Source: Parapedobacter tibetensis (GTDB taxonomy: Bacteria; Bacteroidota; Bacteroidia; Sphingobacteriales; Sphingobacteriaceae). Taken from it: a DNA stretch of 64,000 nt. Positions within the stretch are counted from its first letter, which is position 1. Each line of letters begins with the position of its first letter. Under the pieces are notes generated by a model, which saw nothing but the letters and a program-made list of their open reading frames with translations, did no database searches and was not told the DNA's origin. The translations under genes were made by a program, and so were the position numbers. The stretch is from the NCBI RefSeq assembly GCF_024704835.1, contig NZ_JAMXBE010000017.1, forward strand, positions 1 to 64,000, written 5' to 3'. Shown here in pieces: positions 20,301 to 28,391 of this stretch.

Positions 20301-20727
20301 CTATTTCCTGAGATTCCATCCCAATCGAACTGAAAATTAAAATTGCAGTTTCGGGGATTCCCCTTATTGTATATACGCCATCCGCATTTGTAGCTGCATT
20401 CTTGGACTCTCCTTTGACATTCACCCCGACTCCGGCAAGCGCTACTCCATTATTGTCCGTCACTTTTCCCGTCACGTCAATTGTTCTTTGAGGATACCCC
20501 TCCCCAAAGGTGGCCTCCGAATCCCTATAAAATGTTTCGGGTTCCAAAGATGAAGTAATTCTTGAACCATAGGCCGTGTGAAAAGCAATCCCCAGCAAAA
20601 AGAGTGAAATCCCGAACCTAAGCGCAACTGAGCACGAAAGCCTAAATCCGCACAATGTTACCTCTCCAAAGTCAGATCTGAAAAGAGAAGCCTTGGATTT
20701 ACATAAGTTAAAGTTTAGTATATTCAT
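17320..20727 (-). CDS. SusC/RagA-family TonB-dependent transporter, module 1
   Basis: 1135 residues. After an unusually long, basic leader (hydrophobic segment about residues 36-52) comes a carboxypeptidase-D-like domain (VTGKVTDNNGVALAGVGVNV), a TonB-box region (IDEVVAIGYGTARRKDL), the plug (GRLPGVNV; GGGSITQDNSPLYIVDGF; IDVLKDAASTAIYGSEGANG) and a 22-strand barrel ending KVLFGLNVTF. It imports pectin oligosaccharides with SusD. The plug motif GGGSITQDNSPLYIVDGF is identical in the module 2 SusC, supporting common ancestry of the two modules. It is the first gene of the module 1 operon. Confidence 0.96.
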   Translation of the reverse strand: MNILNFNLCKSKASLFRSDFGEVTLCGFRLSCSVALRFGISLFLLGIAFHTAYGSRITSSLEPETFYRDSEATFGEGYPQRTIDVTGKVTDNNGVALAGVGVNVKGESKNAATNADGVYTIRGIPETAILIFSSIGMESQEIAVEGRTKIDLVLQESSFAIDEVVAIGYGTARRKDLTGSVASINADELRDIPAVSVLQAIAGRLPGVNVTITEGSPDAEIKVRVRGGGSITQDNSPLYIVDGFRVANINDIPMTDIETIDVLKDAASTAIYGSEGANGVILITTKSGRGGKSQVTFNSFAAVSNVYNLTEVLSPYEYVYWQRELDPSMAANNSFNSMYGLWEDIDIYKSKEGINWQDKLYGNVGLQQNYSLGLTGGDKEGSLNYNLNYTRDGEDYIMLNSAYQRDYVSAKLNKKISPKLSFEFNSRMSNTKITGPSISSGRKLREGVKYAPVRSLASLNEDALGGAEDITSAEALSSLQDPVINVVNEYKDQNRFNATFNSGLTWKITNGLSLSTKGSFGFNKDFTDNIWVKGTGQSSANGGQPVARREDQKGTLWSIQNVLTYDLNLQDDKHRFTIVGGQELTNSQRNDMLLESKFYPHDFTADDVLAMWNYGTPQPTYTTIREPSRTSSFFSRINYTFNDRYIFTFVGRADGKNVFAPGNQWGFFPGAAFAWRFSDEAFMENTTSWLSDAKVRLSHGAVGNARVGSYWRQEYGFVTAGNQLYYINEIPQSALRTQNTLKNENLTWESTSSSNVGLDVSLFNNRVTFAMDAYNNITKDLILQVPLPSSSGYAQQYQNVGSTQNRGLEFAASAVIVDKRDFRLSADFNIAFNRNKIRSLIDGLDEMNTPASPWLDFGRDDFRAIVGQSVGLMYGFVSDGYYSFDDFTFDHDMNRWVLNEGVADASTVMSRSGNYFGPGHIKLKKMSGEGTEISLEEDRVVIGRAQPKHTGGFTLNSQYKNFDLTAMFNWSYGNDIYNADKVDFAAYEGSKKYQNISSNMSLSERFTTIDPVTGANIMFGNNADPILFRELNEGKIMWNPAAANGRILTDWAIEDGSFLRLSNLTLGYTLPSSIANKLLMQRLRVYVASYNLHVWTNYTGQDPEVDTQRNPLTPGVGYSAYPKSRKVLFGLNVTF

Positions 20728-21124
20728 TCAAATTGGTTTATAATTTTTATGATATTTAATTCTCTCTGCACCTGAATGCTACCACGTCCTTGCCGCATAA
20801 AGTTGATTGACTAAAAACCAACATCACTTGCTGTTACTTACTGAAACAAGAAGTCGCTTCTAATACACTTTGATTTACCACAAAACAGTGATTAAGAAAA
20901 CTCGGCCTATCTAACTGGTTTATAATTTTTAATTGATCTTCCTATTTCCCTCTAAATTTGGAGAACAAGAAGATGCAGCAAAGCTAAAAGCCAGTCGTTT
21001 TATAAAGGTTCAATTTTTGATTATTTAGGTTCAATTTTTGAAAAGTGCCCCATATATAGCTTATGAGCACAAAAAGACATTTATTGCAGGAAATAAAGTC
21101 AAAAAAATGACTCAACATCACCGG
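20728..21124. promoter_or_regulatory. SusC1 upstream region with two sets of direct repeats
   Basis: This 397-base gap between SusC1 and the HTCS gene has no gene. It contains aggttcaatttttga at 21006-21020 and again at 21028-21042, a 15-base direct repeat with 22-base spacing (two helical turns). That is the expected geometry for an AraC-type output domain such as the adjacent HTCS carries. A second 16-base repeat (tggtttataattttta) sits at 20734-20749 and 20916-20931, 182 bases apart, within the likely leader. Confidence 0.5.
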
Positions 21125-24100
21125 TTAATTATTCTGCTCCTGTTGGAAATAGGCTTTGGGAGATATTCCAAATTTTTCTTTAAAACAGGTGCTAAAGTAC
21201 TTCGGATTGTTGAAGCCTACCCGATAGGCAATCTCCGAGACATTATCAAGACGCTGACCCAGCATCAACTTCGCTTTTTCAAGGCGCAAATCACGGACAA
21301 ACTCTACAGGAGCCATATTGGTCAAGCTCTTGAATTTTTTATAAAATGTATTCCTACCCATGTGGAGCGCATCGGCAATCTTATCAATGTTTAAGTCCGG
21401 ATCTACCATTTTTTCTTCTACGATAGAAATCACATCTTTCAAAAATTGACTATCGTGATCCGTGATGACTACGTCTTCGGAACTAATAAGCAGATCACGT
21501 CGATCAAGCATGCGCTCAAACAATCTCTTCCGTTGCCTGAGTAGACTTTGTACCGATGTCAACAGAAAATCTACACGAAAAGGCTTTGTGATATAATAAT
21601 CTGCACCGTATTCCAGCCCCTGTATTTGTGTTTCTATTGCATGTTTCGCACTCAAAAGGATAATAGGGATATGACTCGTATTTTTGTTATCTCGAAGTTG
21701 CCTTACTAGTTCTATGCCATCCAATCTCGGCATCATCACATCACTAATGATAATGTCTGGAAGGTTTTTAATGGCCAGTTCCACTCCTACCTCCCCGCTT
21801 TCTGCTGTCGCTACCTCATAACTATCGTTTAATTGCGAAGATAAAAACGTTCGTAGTTCATCATTATCCTCCACTAAAAGAACTTGTTTTTTCGAGTTAC
21901 TTTGATCTTTTGATGCTCTTTGCTTTTCATTAATGATGTGCTCCGGGCTGCCATCCATCGCATCCGGTATTAAAGTTTCTTTCGGAATAGCTGATATTTC
22001 TTTTTCCAACTTTAACGTGAATGTAACCTCTAGTCCACCGGTGTCCCTATTTGTGGCCCAAATATCTCCGCCATGTAAATGAACCAACTCTTTGCTTAAG
22101 GACAAACCAATCCCTGAACTTTTTGCGGTCTTTTCAGAAGAAATAGCCTCCACGTGAAATAAGTCGAAAATTTCTGGCAAGGCTTCCTCTCTAACCCCAG
22201 GGCCTTCATCCAAGACTGAAATCATCACGGTCTCCTCGAAAACATCTATTGTCAGGTTCAGTATAATATTACTGTTAGGTGGGGCGTATTTAAAAGCATT
22301 TGACGATAGATTATACAAAACAATTTCAATGTTGTCTCGGTCAATCAATAGAAACAACGGCTCCCCAGGCAGGTTCTCTTGTACGGTGATATTTTTTTCT
22401 TCGGCCAAAACCTTAAAACTACCCAACACCTGTTTGACCAGGTCCACGATATCGACAAGCGATTTGTTCAAGGTGTACTTGTGTTCCTGTATTTGTCTCA
22501 GTTCCAATAGCTGATCAACAAAACGCTGCATACGTTTGGCATTCTTATCAATCAATTGAGCATACTGTCTACCTTCTTTGCTAAGTGGCTCACGCTTCAG
22601 CAATTGTTCTACCGGGCTTAACATCAAGGTTAGCGGTGTTCGCAATTCATGAGACACATTGGTAAAAAAACGCATTTTTACTTCTGCTAACTTTCGTTCG
22701 ACGCTCACTCGCTGTTTGAGTATCCACATGGACCTCACCAAGTTTCGCACGACAATGGCTACCGCCACTACCAAGGCAAAATAGATTAGGTATGCCCACC
22801 AGGTTTTCCACCATGGAGGCAAGATCACAATAGACAATTGCCTAAAGGGGGCAGATTTATAAAAGTCATGGTCGCTTCGAACCTCAAGGACATATTTTCC
22901 GGGTTTCAGGTTGGTGAAAGTTGCCCTATTCAATGTCCCGTTTTGATGCCATACACTGTCCAGACCCAACAACCGGTAAACAAAGTGGTGCTGGGCCAAC
23001 CGAAAATCCGTCACCGCAAAATCCATACTCAGATTATTTTGATCATGTTGGAGAATTAATCCGCCTGCATATTGAATATTGATCTTTTGCTTTTCCCCAA
23101 CCAAATTTTGCTCTTCGTTATTGATCAGTAATTTAGTAAACACCAAACTGACAGCATGTTGTTTATTCGTGTTCTCTTCTGGGTGATATTCGAGGATTCC
23201 TTTTCTTGTTCCCCAAAAAATGTGCCCCCCCTGTCCGCTGCTCACCGTTTTTTCAGAAAATGACAATCCCTCTAAACTATTGTTGACCTCCACATTGTAG
23301 AACTTCTCCTGCTTACTATTGTACTTAATCAATCCGCCTTCTGTAGAGAGCCAAAGATTCCCATCAAGATCTGCTATTCCACTCAGAATAAATCCATTGT
23401 ACAGCCCATCACCTCTTCCGAAATTTTTAAAGTTCAACGTAGCAAACGGATCTCCCTCCACCTTGGTCAGGCCTCCTCCCGCAGTACATAGCCACATGGC
23501 ACCGGTGGGGTCACTAAAGATATATTGTATGTCATTATCCCCTAATCGTATATCATCGGGTGGCGTATCGAAGAAAAAACAAGTCTCTCCATCTGGTGCA
23601 TGTACGACGAGCCCTTCGGTCGTTGCTATCCAAAGATTTCCTTTGGCATCAAAGACGATATGCCTAATCTTGTTGAATAATCGCTTTGATCCTACGTTGT
23701 CATGCCAAGATACCTTCTTCAACCTGGATTTTCCAAAACCTTCCTCCATCTTGTACAAACCGTCATCAAAGGTGCCTATCCAAACATGCTGTTGCTTATC
23801 CTGAGCAAGAGAATATACTTGGTTACCGCCTAGTTCATGATTTGTTTTTGCATATTGCTTCAATACATAAGTACCGTCTTTTTCCAGTACCGCTTTAAAA
23901 AGACCTCCTGTCTTGGTACCTATCCATAAGTTTCCTGACCGATCTTCTAATAAACTGTAAATCCCACCAAACCCACCTATCGGTTTATTGATGAATATCG
24001 GTTCAGATACAGCATCGCCCTCTCGGATGTAGAGATTGCCTGCCTTCGTCCCTATCCATAACCTACCTTTTGAATCGAACATCAGACTTCGTGCCTCATC

Positions 24101-25465
24101 ATTCAGGACATTATTGCTTTCCAAAAAAAGAAAGCGATGCCTGAAATTCGTATTGGGAAAAACTAATTTGGCAAGGCCTTGTTCTTCGGACGAAAACCAA
24201 GCTACCCCAATGGAATCATAGAAGAAATTGTTGTTGTACTGTGGAAGATCTATCACTTGATTACCACTTCCGTCTATAGCGAACTTAATTTCACGAGCTT
24301 CTTCGTCATAATATCCAAAACCACCACCCTTCATGCTAACCCAAACGCGTTGATTAACATCCTCAAAACAATGAAACAATACGGTCGAACTCCGTTGTGG
24401 ATATAACGGTTTGAAAATAGTGGGCAGATTGATTTCTCGATCCAGATGCAAAACGCCATGATCTAACTCAATCCAAAGATTTCCTTTGGAATCTTCGAAC
24501 ATCGCAAGCAAGGCTTGTGTGTGTGTCACTAATTTGGTGACTGCTTTGGTTGATAAATCCACGCTATACAAATTACCGTCATCACTCGTGGCATAAAGAA
24601 AATCACTATACTTTGAAAACAGGAGGTGATTAATCTTACTCGACGCAAACGCTACTCGCTCAATACGACCTTTATTCTTTTCGACTAACAATGTTGCTGC
24701 ACTATCCGTCATAAATGCACTTCCCCATCTTCCTTCTACAGCTTTAAGAATTGGCCGTTGGTTTCCTTGATATGGTAAACGCACTACCTGATATTCACCA
24801 TCAACATAATGAAGTAGGTTCAATCCTTTATCTGTGCCTATCCAGACCTGACCATCGCTACCCCGCTGTAGAATGTTTATCCTATCAGAGTCTATGCAGT
24901 AAGGCTGTTCATTGCCCTGCCTATAGTGCGCAGTCCCCTTTTCGGCTTCATTACATGAAAAAGCGATTACCCCTTGCTGTTCCGTTCCCAGCCAGACAAG
25001 CCCCTCTTCCACCGCGAGTATTTTATTCACCGGATAAATCCCCCCTAATGATTGCTCCATATTTGGAGATATCGGATGGAACTCCTCGGTTCTCTTATCG
25101 AACCAATATACTTGCTTGTCATAGGTCAATACCCAAAGACGATCGTCACTGCCATCCGCGATTTGGACAATCCTTCGGCTTTGTAGAAAAAACTTATTGC
25201 TAACGTAGAAAGAATCGAATTTTTTAAATATCGTTCCATCATATCGATTGATACCGTCCCATGTCCCAAACCACATGAAACCATCCTTGTCCTTGACTAT
25301 ACTCGATATGGAACGATGAGACGGCCCGTTTTCTCCAGAATAGTAAATTACTCGCCCTTCCTCCTGAGCAAATCCAATGCAAAATGGAAAGCACAGGAGC
25401 ACCATAAACACGGTTCTACATTGCAAAATATAATAAAGGCTCATCAATTGTTCAATGTCGTTCAC
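21125..25465 (-). CDS. Hybrid two-component system (HTCS) pectin sensor-regulator
   Basis: 1446 residues, one polypeptide with sensor, kinase, receiver and DNA-binding parts. It has an N-terminal signal (MVLLCFPFCIGFAQ) and then periplasmic two-bladed beta-propeller repeats (many GLWIGT/NLWIGT-type motifs, about residues 40-760). A Y_Y_Y domain and a membrane helix (WWAYLIYFALVVAVAIVV) come next. HisKA has its H-box NVSHELRTPL (His about 939); HATPase motifs are DEGPGV and GIGLSLSKELV. The receiver starts VLLVEDNDELR, with phospho-acceptor Asp about 1242 in ISDVMMPRLDG. An AraC helix-turn-helix ends the protein (about 1340-1446). It probably binds oligogalacturonides and activates the susC1 operon immediately downstream. 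Confidence 0.96.
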   Translation of the reverse strand: MNDIEQLMSLYYILQCRTVFMVLLCFPFCIGFAQEEGRVIYYSGENGPSHRSISSIVKDKDGFMWFGTWDGINRYDGTIFKKFDSFYVSNKFFLQSRRIVQIADGSDDRLWVLTYDKQVYWFDKRTEEFHPISPNMEQSLGGIYPVNKILAVEEGLVWLGTEQQGVIAFSCNEAEKGTAHYRQGNEQPYCIDSDRINILQRGSDGQVWIGTDKGLNLLHYVDGEYQVVRLPYQGNQRPILKAVEGRWGSAFMTDSAATLLVEKNKGRIERVAFASSKINHLLFSKYSDFLYATSDDGNLYSVDLSTKAVTKLVTHTQALLAMFEDSKGNLWIELDHGVLHLDREINLPTIFKPLYPQRSSTVLFHCFEDVNQRVWVSMKGGGFGYYDEEAREIKFAIDGSGNQVIDLPQYNNNFFYDSIGVAWFSSEEQGLAKLVFPNTNFRHRFLFLESNNVLNDEARSLMFDSKGRLWIGTKAGNLYIREGDAVSEPIFINKPIGGFGGIYSLLEDRSGNLWIGTKTGGLFKAVLEKDGTYVLKQYAKTNHELGGNQVYSLAQDKQQHVWIGTFDDGLYKMEEGFGKSRLKKVSWHDNVGSKRLFNKIRHIVFDAKGNLWIATTEGLVVHAPDGETCFFFDTPPDDIRLGDNDIQYIFSDPTGAMWLCTAGGGLTKVEGDPFATLNFKNFGRGDGLYNGFILSGIADLDGNLWLSTEGGLIKYNSKQEKFYNVEVNNSLEGLSFSEKTVSSGQGGHIFWGTRKGILEYHPEENTNKQHAVSLVFTKLLINNEEQNLVGEKQKINIQYAGGLILQHDQNNLSMDFAVTDFRLAQHHFVYRLLGLDSVWHQNGTLNRATFTNLKPGKYVLEVRSDHDFYKSAPFRQLSIVILPPWWKTWWAYLIYFALVVAVAIVVRNLVRSMWILKQRVSVERKLAEVKMRFFTNVSHELRTPLTLMLSPVEQLLKREPLSKEGRQYAQLIDKNAKRMQRFVDQLLELRQIQEHKYTLNKSLVDIVDLVKQVLGSFKVLAEEKNITVQENLPGEPLFLLIDRDNIEIVLYNLSSNAFKYAPPNSNIILNLTIDVFEETVMISVLDEGPGVREEALPEIFDLFHVEAISSEKTAKSSGIGLSLSKELVHLHGGDIWATNRDTGGLEVTFTLKLEKEISAIPKETLIPDAMDGSPEHIINEKQRASKDQSNSKKQVLLVEDNDELRTFLSSQLNDSYEVATAESGEVGVELAIKNLPDIIISDVMMPRLDGIELVRQLRDNKNTSHIPIILLSAKHAIETQIQGLEYGADYYITKPFRVDFLLTSVQSLLRQRKRLFERMLDRRDLLISSEDVVITDHDSQFLKDVISIVEEKMVDPDLNIDKIADALHMGRNTFYKKFKSLTNMAPVEFVRDLRLEKAKLMLGQRLDNVSEIAYRVGFNNPKYFSTCFKEKFGISPKAYFQQEQNN

Positions 25466-25535
25466 GGACTAAAATCATCCTGATAATCTTCTTTCAAAGC
25501 TACAGGTTTATCTTGAAAAAAGTATAATCAGCCAA

Positions 25536-25949
25536 TCACTCCATGGTTAGTTCAGCATCAATAAACGGTTGCCAATCACCGAGAACCTACCCGTAAGTAT
25601 ATTGCCCCAGATCGGCCTGTGTAAGCTGACTCGACCAGGAAACACGTTTACCTTCTTGATAACCCAGCCCGGTGGATTGGTACTCGGCATAATAGGCCGT
25701 TCCCTCATTGTCCGGATTGTTCCAGTTATGCCAGCCCTCCGGGCGGATATGCGCCCCCATTTCGCACGAGAGGAAAACGACCTGCGCATACGGGCGTGTC
25801 CAGATAAACCGAAGCCGTATCCACGGTCACGTCCGCCGTCAGCATGCATCGGTCAAACACATAGCCATGCCGCTGGTATCCCACCCCACAGCCTCCGAGG
25901 TGGTCATCACGATCAGGAAAATCAGCAGGTAAACGATACCTTGTTTCAT
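25536..25949 (-). pseudogene. CE8 pectin methylesterase remnant, module 2
   Basis: An ATG at 25949 opens a signal peptide (MKQGIVYLLIFLIVM). Within about 20 codons the sequence jumps, in a shifted frame, to CE8 C-terminal sequence: QRHGYVFDRCMLTADVTVDT and TASVYL. A further small deletion and frameshift removes the RPW part of the YLGRPW motif. The next frame reads YAQVVFLSCEMGAHIRPEGW, NWNNPDNEGTAYYAEYQSTG and VSWSSQLTQADLGQYTYG, then TAG, then VLGDWQPFIDAE to TGA at 25536. The two catalytic Asp motifs are gone. It aligns with the intact CE8 at 11767 over its last 110 residues. It starts 42 bases after the intact PL1 of module 2, where a CE8 gene would be expected. Confidence 0.88.
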
Positions 25950-25991
25950 CACATCGTTAGTTTATGGCAGCGTTCGCATTAACTATGCCTT

Positions 25992-27464
25992 TTACATCAT
26001 CAGGTGTTTGACCAGGCTGTTGATATAGACTTCAATGTTGTCATAAGCCGTACTGAGGTCGTGGCCGTCCGCATTGGCCATATTGGGGTCAAGGCCGTTG
26101 GCGATTTCCCAGTCATCGGGCATGCCATCGCCGTCGGTATCGACCGGTGGGGAGAGGCTGTCCAGCACCGGCCATCCGCCCACATCGGTCTGCGAGTCAA
26201 TAATACCCGGATAGCCTGTCTTGGAGCCGTTGTATGTAGCCGTTCCGTTCCTCACTTCATCCACCACACGTTGGTCCACTGCATCGCGCTTATACGAAGT
26301 ACCCGATTTTTCCAGCACCTGCTCATAAGCCTGTTCGGCGGTGTATTGCATGCTCAGGGCTTCAAAGGTAAACGGCTCGGCCATCCGTGCCTGCGCTTGG
26401 GAAACACCGGAATCATAGATGACACCCAACCAGTTGTCTGCCGACACCCCACCATTTCCAGCCACATAGTTACCAGCAATGTAGAACGTCCCATGTCCCG
26501 GACTGTACTGCTCGTTATTTTCCTTCGATACCTGCATGATTCGTGCGCTGCGGTTGGCAGGCGTAGCTGGGCCGGCCTTGTAGTAGTTGCCGACCATGTT
26601 GTATTCGCCATTCTCGCCACCATATGCCGAGTTGTTCCGCCAATTGTAGATCACGTTGTAGCGGTAGTCCACGTTATCGATCCCAACAGGACTCAAGCCC
26701 CCCGTCCCCGGCCGGTTGCCTCCGTCAAACCGCGGGTTGCGGCTGTTGTGGTGCGCCAGAAGGTTGTGGTGGAATGACGCTCGGTTTCCACCCCATATCC
26801 CCCCATAGCCATGATCGTCTTTCTCGTGGAACGACTTGTTCAGGCTTTCCGAAAGGATGCACCACTGCATGGTAAAGTCCTGGTTGGCATAGAACGACGA
26901 GCATTCATCGACGGACCAGCTCATGGAGCAGTGGTCAATGACAACGTTCTTCTGGTAGCGCCCCCACAAGGCATCCTGCTCGTTTTGAGTGAGGTCGCCC
27001 ATCCGGAAACGCATAAACCGGATAATCACATTGTCAGCGGCTACCGCCATTTCATAATCCTGAAGGCAAATCCCATCCCCCGGGGCGGTTTGTCCGGCAA
27101 TCGTCAAATCGCCACTTGCAATCCGCAACCGGCTTTTCAATTTTATGTTTCCGGAAACCTCGAAAACAATAATGCGGCGGCCAGATTCCGCTATTGCCAC
27201 CCTTAGGCTACCCGGACCCGCGTCCTCGAGATTCGTCACCTTGATTACCCTGCCCCCACGCCCTCCGGTGGTGAATTTGCCAAAGCCCTCGGCGCCCGGA
27301 AAGGCAAAGGCTTCCTCCTCTACAGGATCCAGTTTATTGGGCTCATCGGTTCCATCCCCGGGCCCATCCTCACCGGGACCGCTTTTGGAGCATGATAGCT
27401 GGAGGGTCAGCACCGCGATGGCCATGCTCAACAGTCGTAACATTGTTTTTGTCATACTCGCCAT
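25992..27464 (-). CDS. PL1 family pectate lyase lipoprotein, module 2
   Basis: 490 residues with a lipoprotein signal (MLRLLSMAIAVLTLQLSC, Cys25) and a Gly/Pro/Asp-rich linker. The domain begins EEEAFAFPGAEGFG. PL1 motifs are intact: DHCSMSWSVDE (177-187), HHNLLAHHNSRNPRF (232-246, catalytic Arg), and a C-terminal DTDGDGMPDDWEIANGLDP calcium-binding loop. It cleaves homogalacturonan by beta-elimination. It is the closest relative in the window of the gutted PL1 at 12845, sharing both ends of the protein almost motif for motif. The codon use is GC-rich, unlike module 1. It follows CE12 and precedes the CE8 pseudogene. Confidence 0.94.
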   Translation of the reverse strand: MASMTKTMLRLLSMAIAVLTLQLSCSKSGPGEDGPGDGTDEPNKLDPVEEEAFAFPGAEGFGKFTTGGRGGRVIKVTNLEDAGPGSLRVAIAESGRRIIVFEVSGNIKLKSRLRIASGDLTIAGQTAPGDGICLQDYEMAVAADNVIIRFMRFRMGDLTQNEQDALWGRYQKNVVIDHCSMSWSVDECSSFYANQDFTMQWCILSESLNKSFHEKDDHGYGGIWGGNRASFHHNLLAHHNSRNPRFDGGNRPGTGGLSPVGIDNVDYRYNVIYNWRNNSAYGGENGEYNMVGNYYKAGPATPANRSARIMQVSKENNEQYSPGHGTFYIAGNYVAGNGGVSADNWLGVIYDSGVSQAQARMAEPFTFEALSMQYTAEQAYEQVLEKSGTSYKRDAVDQRVVDEVRNGTATYNGSKTGYPGIIDSQTDVGGWPVLDSLSPPVDTDGDGMPDDWEIANGLDPNMANADGHDLSTAYDNIEVYINSLVKHLMM

Positions 27465-27566
27465 TATTTTAATATTTATTTTTTACTGGCCCGGGAAATC
27501 CACCGGCAAGTCTCGGGAATCAATCCAACACGCTGCAATTGCCTATAATACTTCATTCGGTTTTCT

Positions 27567-28340
27567 TCAATCAAAATCGAGCTCTTTCATTGCGTCAAAC
27601 ACAAGTCCTGCCACCGCACGGGCGCCAGCGGGCTGGAAGTGCGTGTTGTCTTTCTGCCCGTCGGGGTAGGCCGGGTACCGGCCCGCTTCCAGGTTCATGA
27701 AATAGTTGGTCGTGACATAGTCCTTCCCTTTGGATGAGAACACATCCATCGACAGCTGGTTTAGGTCGATAAGCGGTACCGCTAACTCGGCGGCAACGGC
27801 CTTGACGGCATCCGGATATTCCCGATGCACATTCTGGAGATGCTCGTCTTTCCACGGGTAATTCCGGGCCACGGGAGTCAGCAATATCGGCTTCCCTCCT
27901 TTTTCCCTCGTTTGCGACACGAATAGTCGCAGAAACTCTTTATAGCCTTCGATATCGACATAACGTTCGGTTTTGTCCACTGCGCCGTCATTATGGCCAA
28001 ACTGCACCATGACGATATCGCCAGGTTTCAAGGCTTCATAAACCGCGCGCCAGCGTCCCTCTTGGAAGAATGTCCGCGTACTCCGGCCACCTTTGGCCCG
28101 GTCGTCCACGCGCACGCTGTCTGTGCCGATAAATGGGATTTCCCCGCTTTGGAAATCATGAAAGTAGGATCGAAATTCCTGTCCCCATCCGGCCACTGGA
28201 TAACGCTTACTTTGGTAATCAGCCTCCAAGGTATAATCTGCCACCGTTGAATCGCCTATCAGATATATCGTTGTGACGCTGCTCGTTTCAAAAAAAGATA
28301 ATAAAAGAGAAAAAAGCGTCAAAAAGGTTGGTACCATCAT
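27567..28340 (-). CDS. CE12 rhamnogalacturonan/pectin acetylesterase (SGNH hydrolase)
   Basis: 257 residues with a short hydrophobic export signal (MMVPTFLTLFSLLLSFF). SGNH blocks are in order: GDSTVADY (nucleophile Ser31), KGGRSTR (block II Gly), FGHNDGA (Asn117) and DNTHFQPAGA (Asp231, His234). This pattern, including the ARGGRSTR-like and GHNDG segments, is that of rhamnogalacturonan acetylesterases, which remove O-acetyl groups from galacturonic acid residues and expose the backbone to lyases. It lies between the DUF5123-type lipoprotein and PL1 in module 2 and has no counterpart in module 1. The codon use is GC-rich. Confidence 0.92.
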   Translation of the reverse strand: MMVPTFLTLFSLLLSFFETSSVTTIYLIGDSTVADYTLEADYQSKRYPVAGWGQEFRSYFHDFQSGEIPFIGTDSVRVDDRAKGGRSTRTFFQEGRWRAVYEALKPGDIVMVQFGHNDGAVDKTERYVDIEGYKEFLRLFVSQTREKGGKPILLTPVARNYPWKDEHLQNVHREYPDAVKAVAAELAVPLIDLNQLSMDVFSSKGKDYVTTNYFMNLEAGRYPAYPDGQKDNTHFQPAGARAVAGLVFDAMKELDFD

Positions 28341-28391
28341 ACTACTCTCCTGTTTAATTTCTCTTGTCCAAATATTCGTTTAACTAGTAAA

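Noticed and set aside
6650-25540. Integrative element carrying module 1
   Set aside because: No integrase, transposase, mobilisation gene, tRNA or direct repeat at either edge was found; homologous recombination explains the composition change better.
26004-26777. 257-codon plus-strand ORF opposite PL1
   Set aside because: It is the shadow of a GC-rich real gene on the other strand; the PL1 motifs on the minus strand are unambiguous. Other long antisense frames were dismissed on the same ground.
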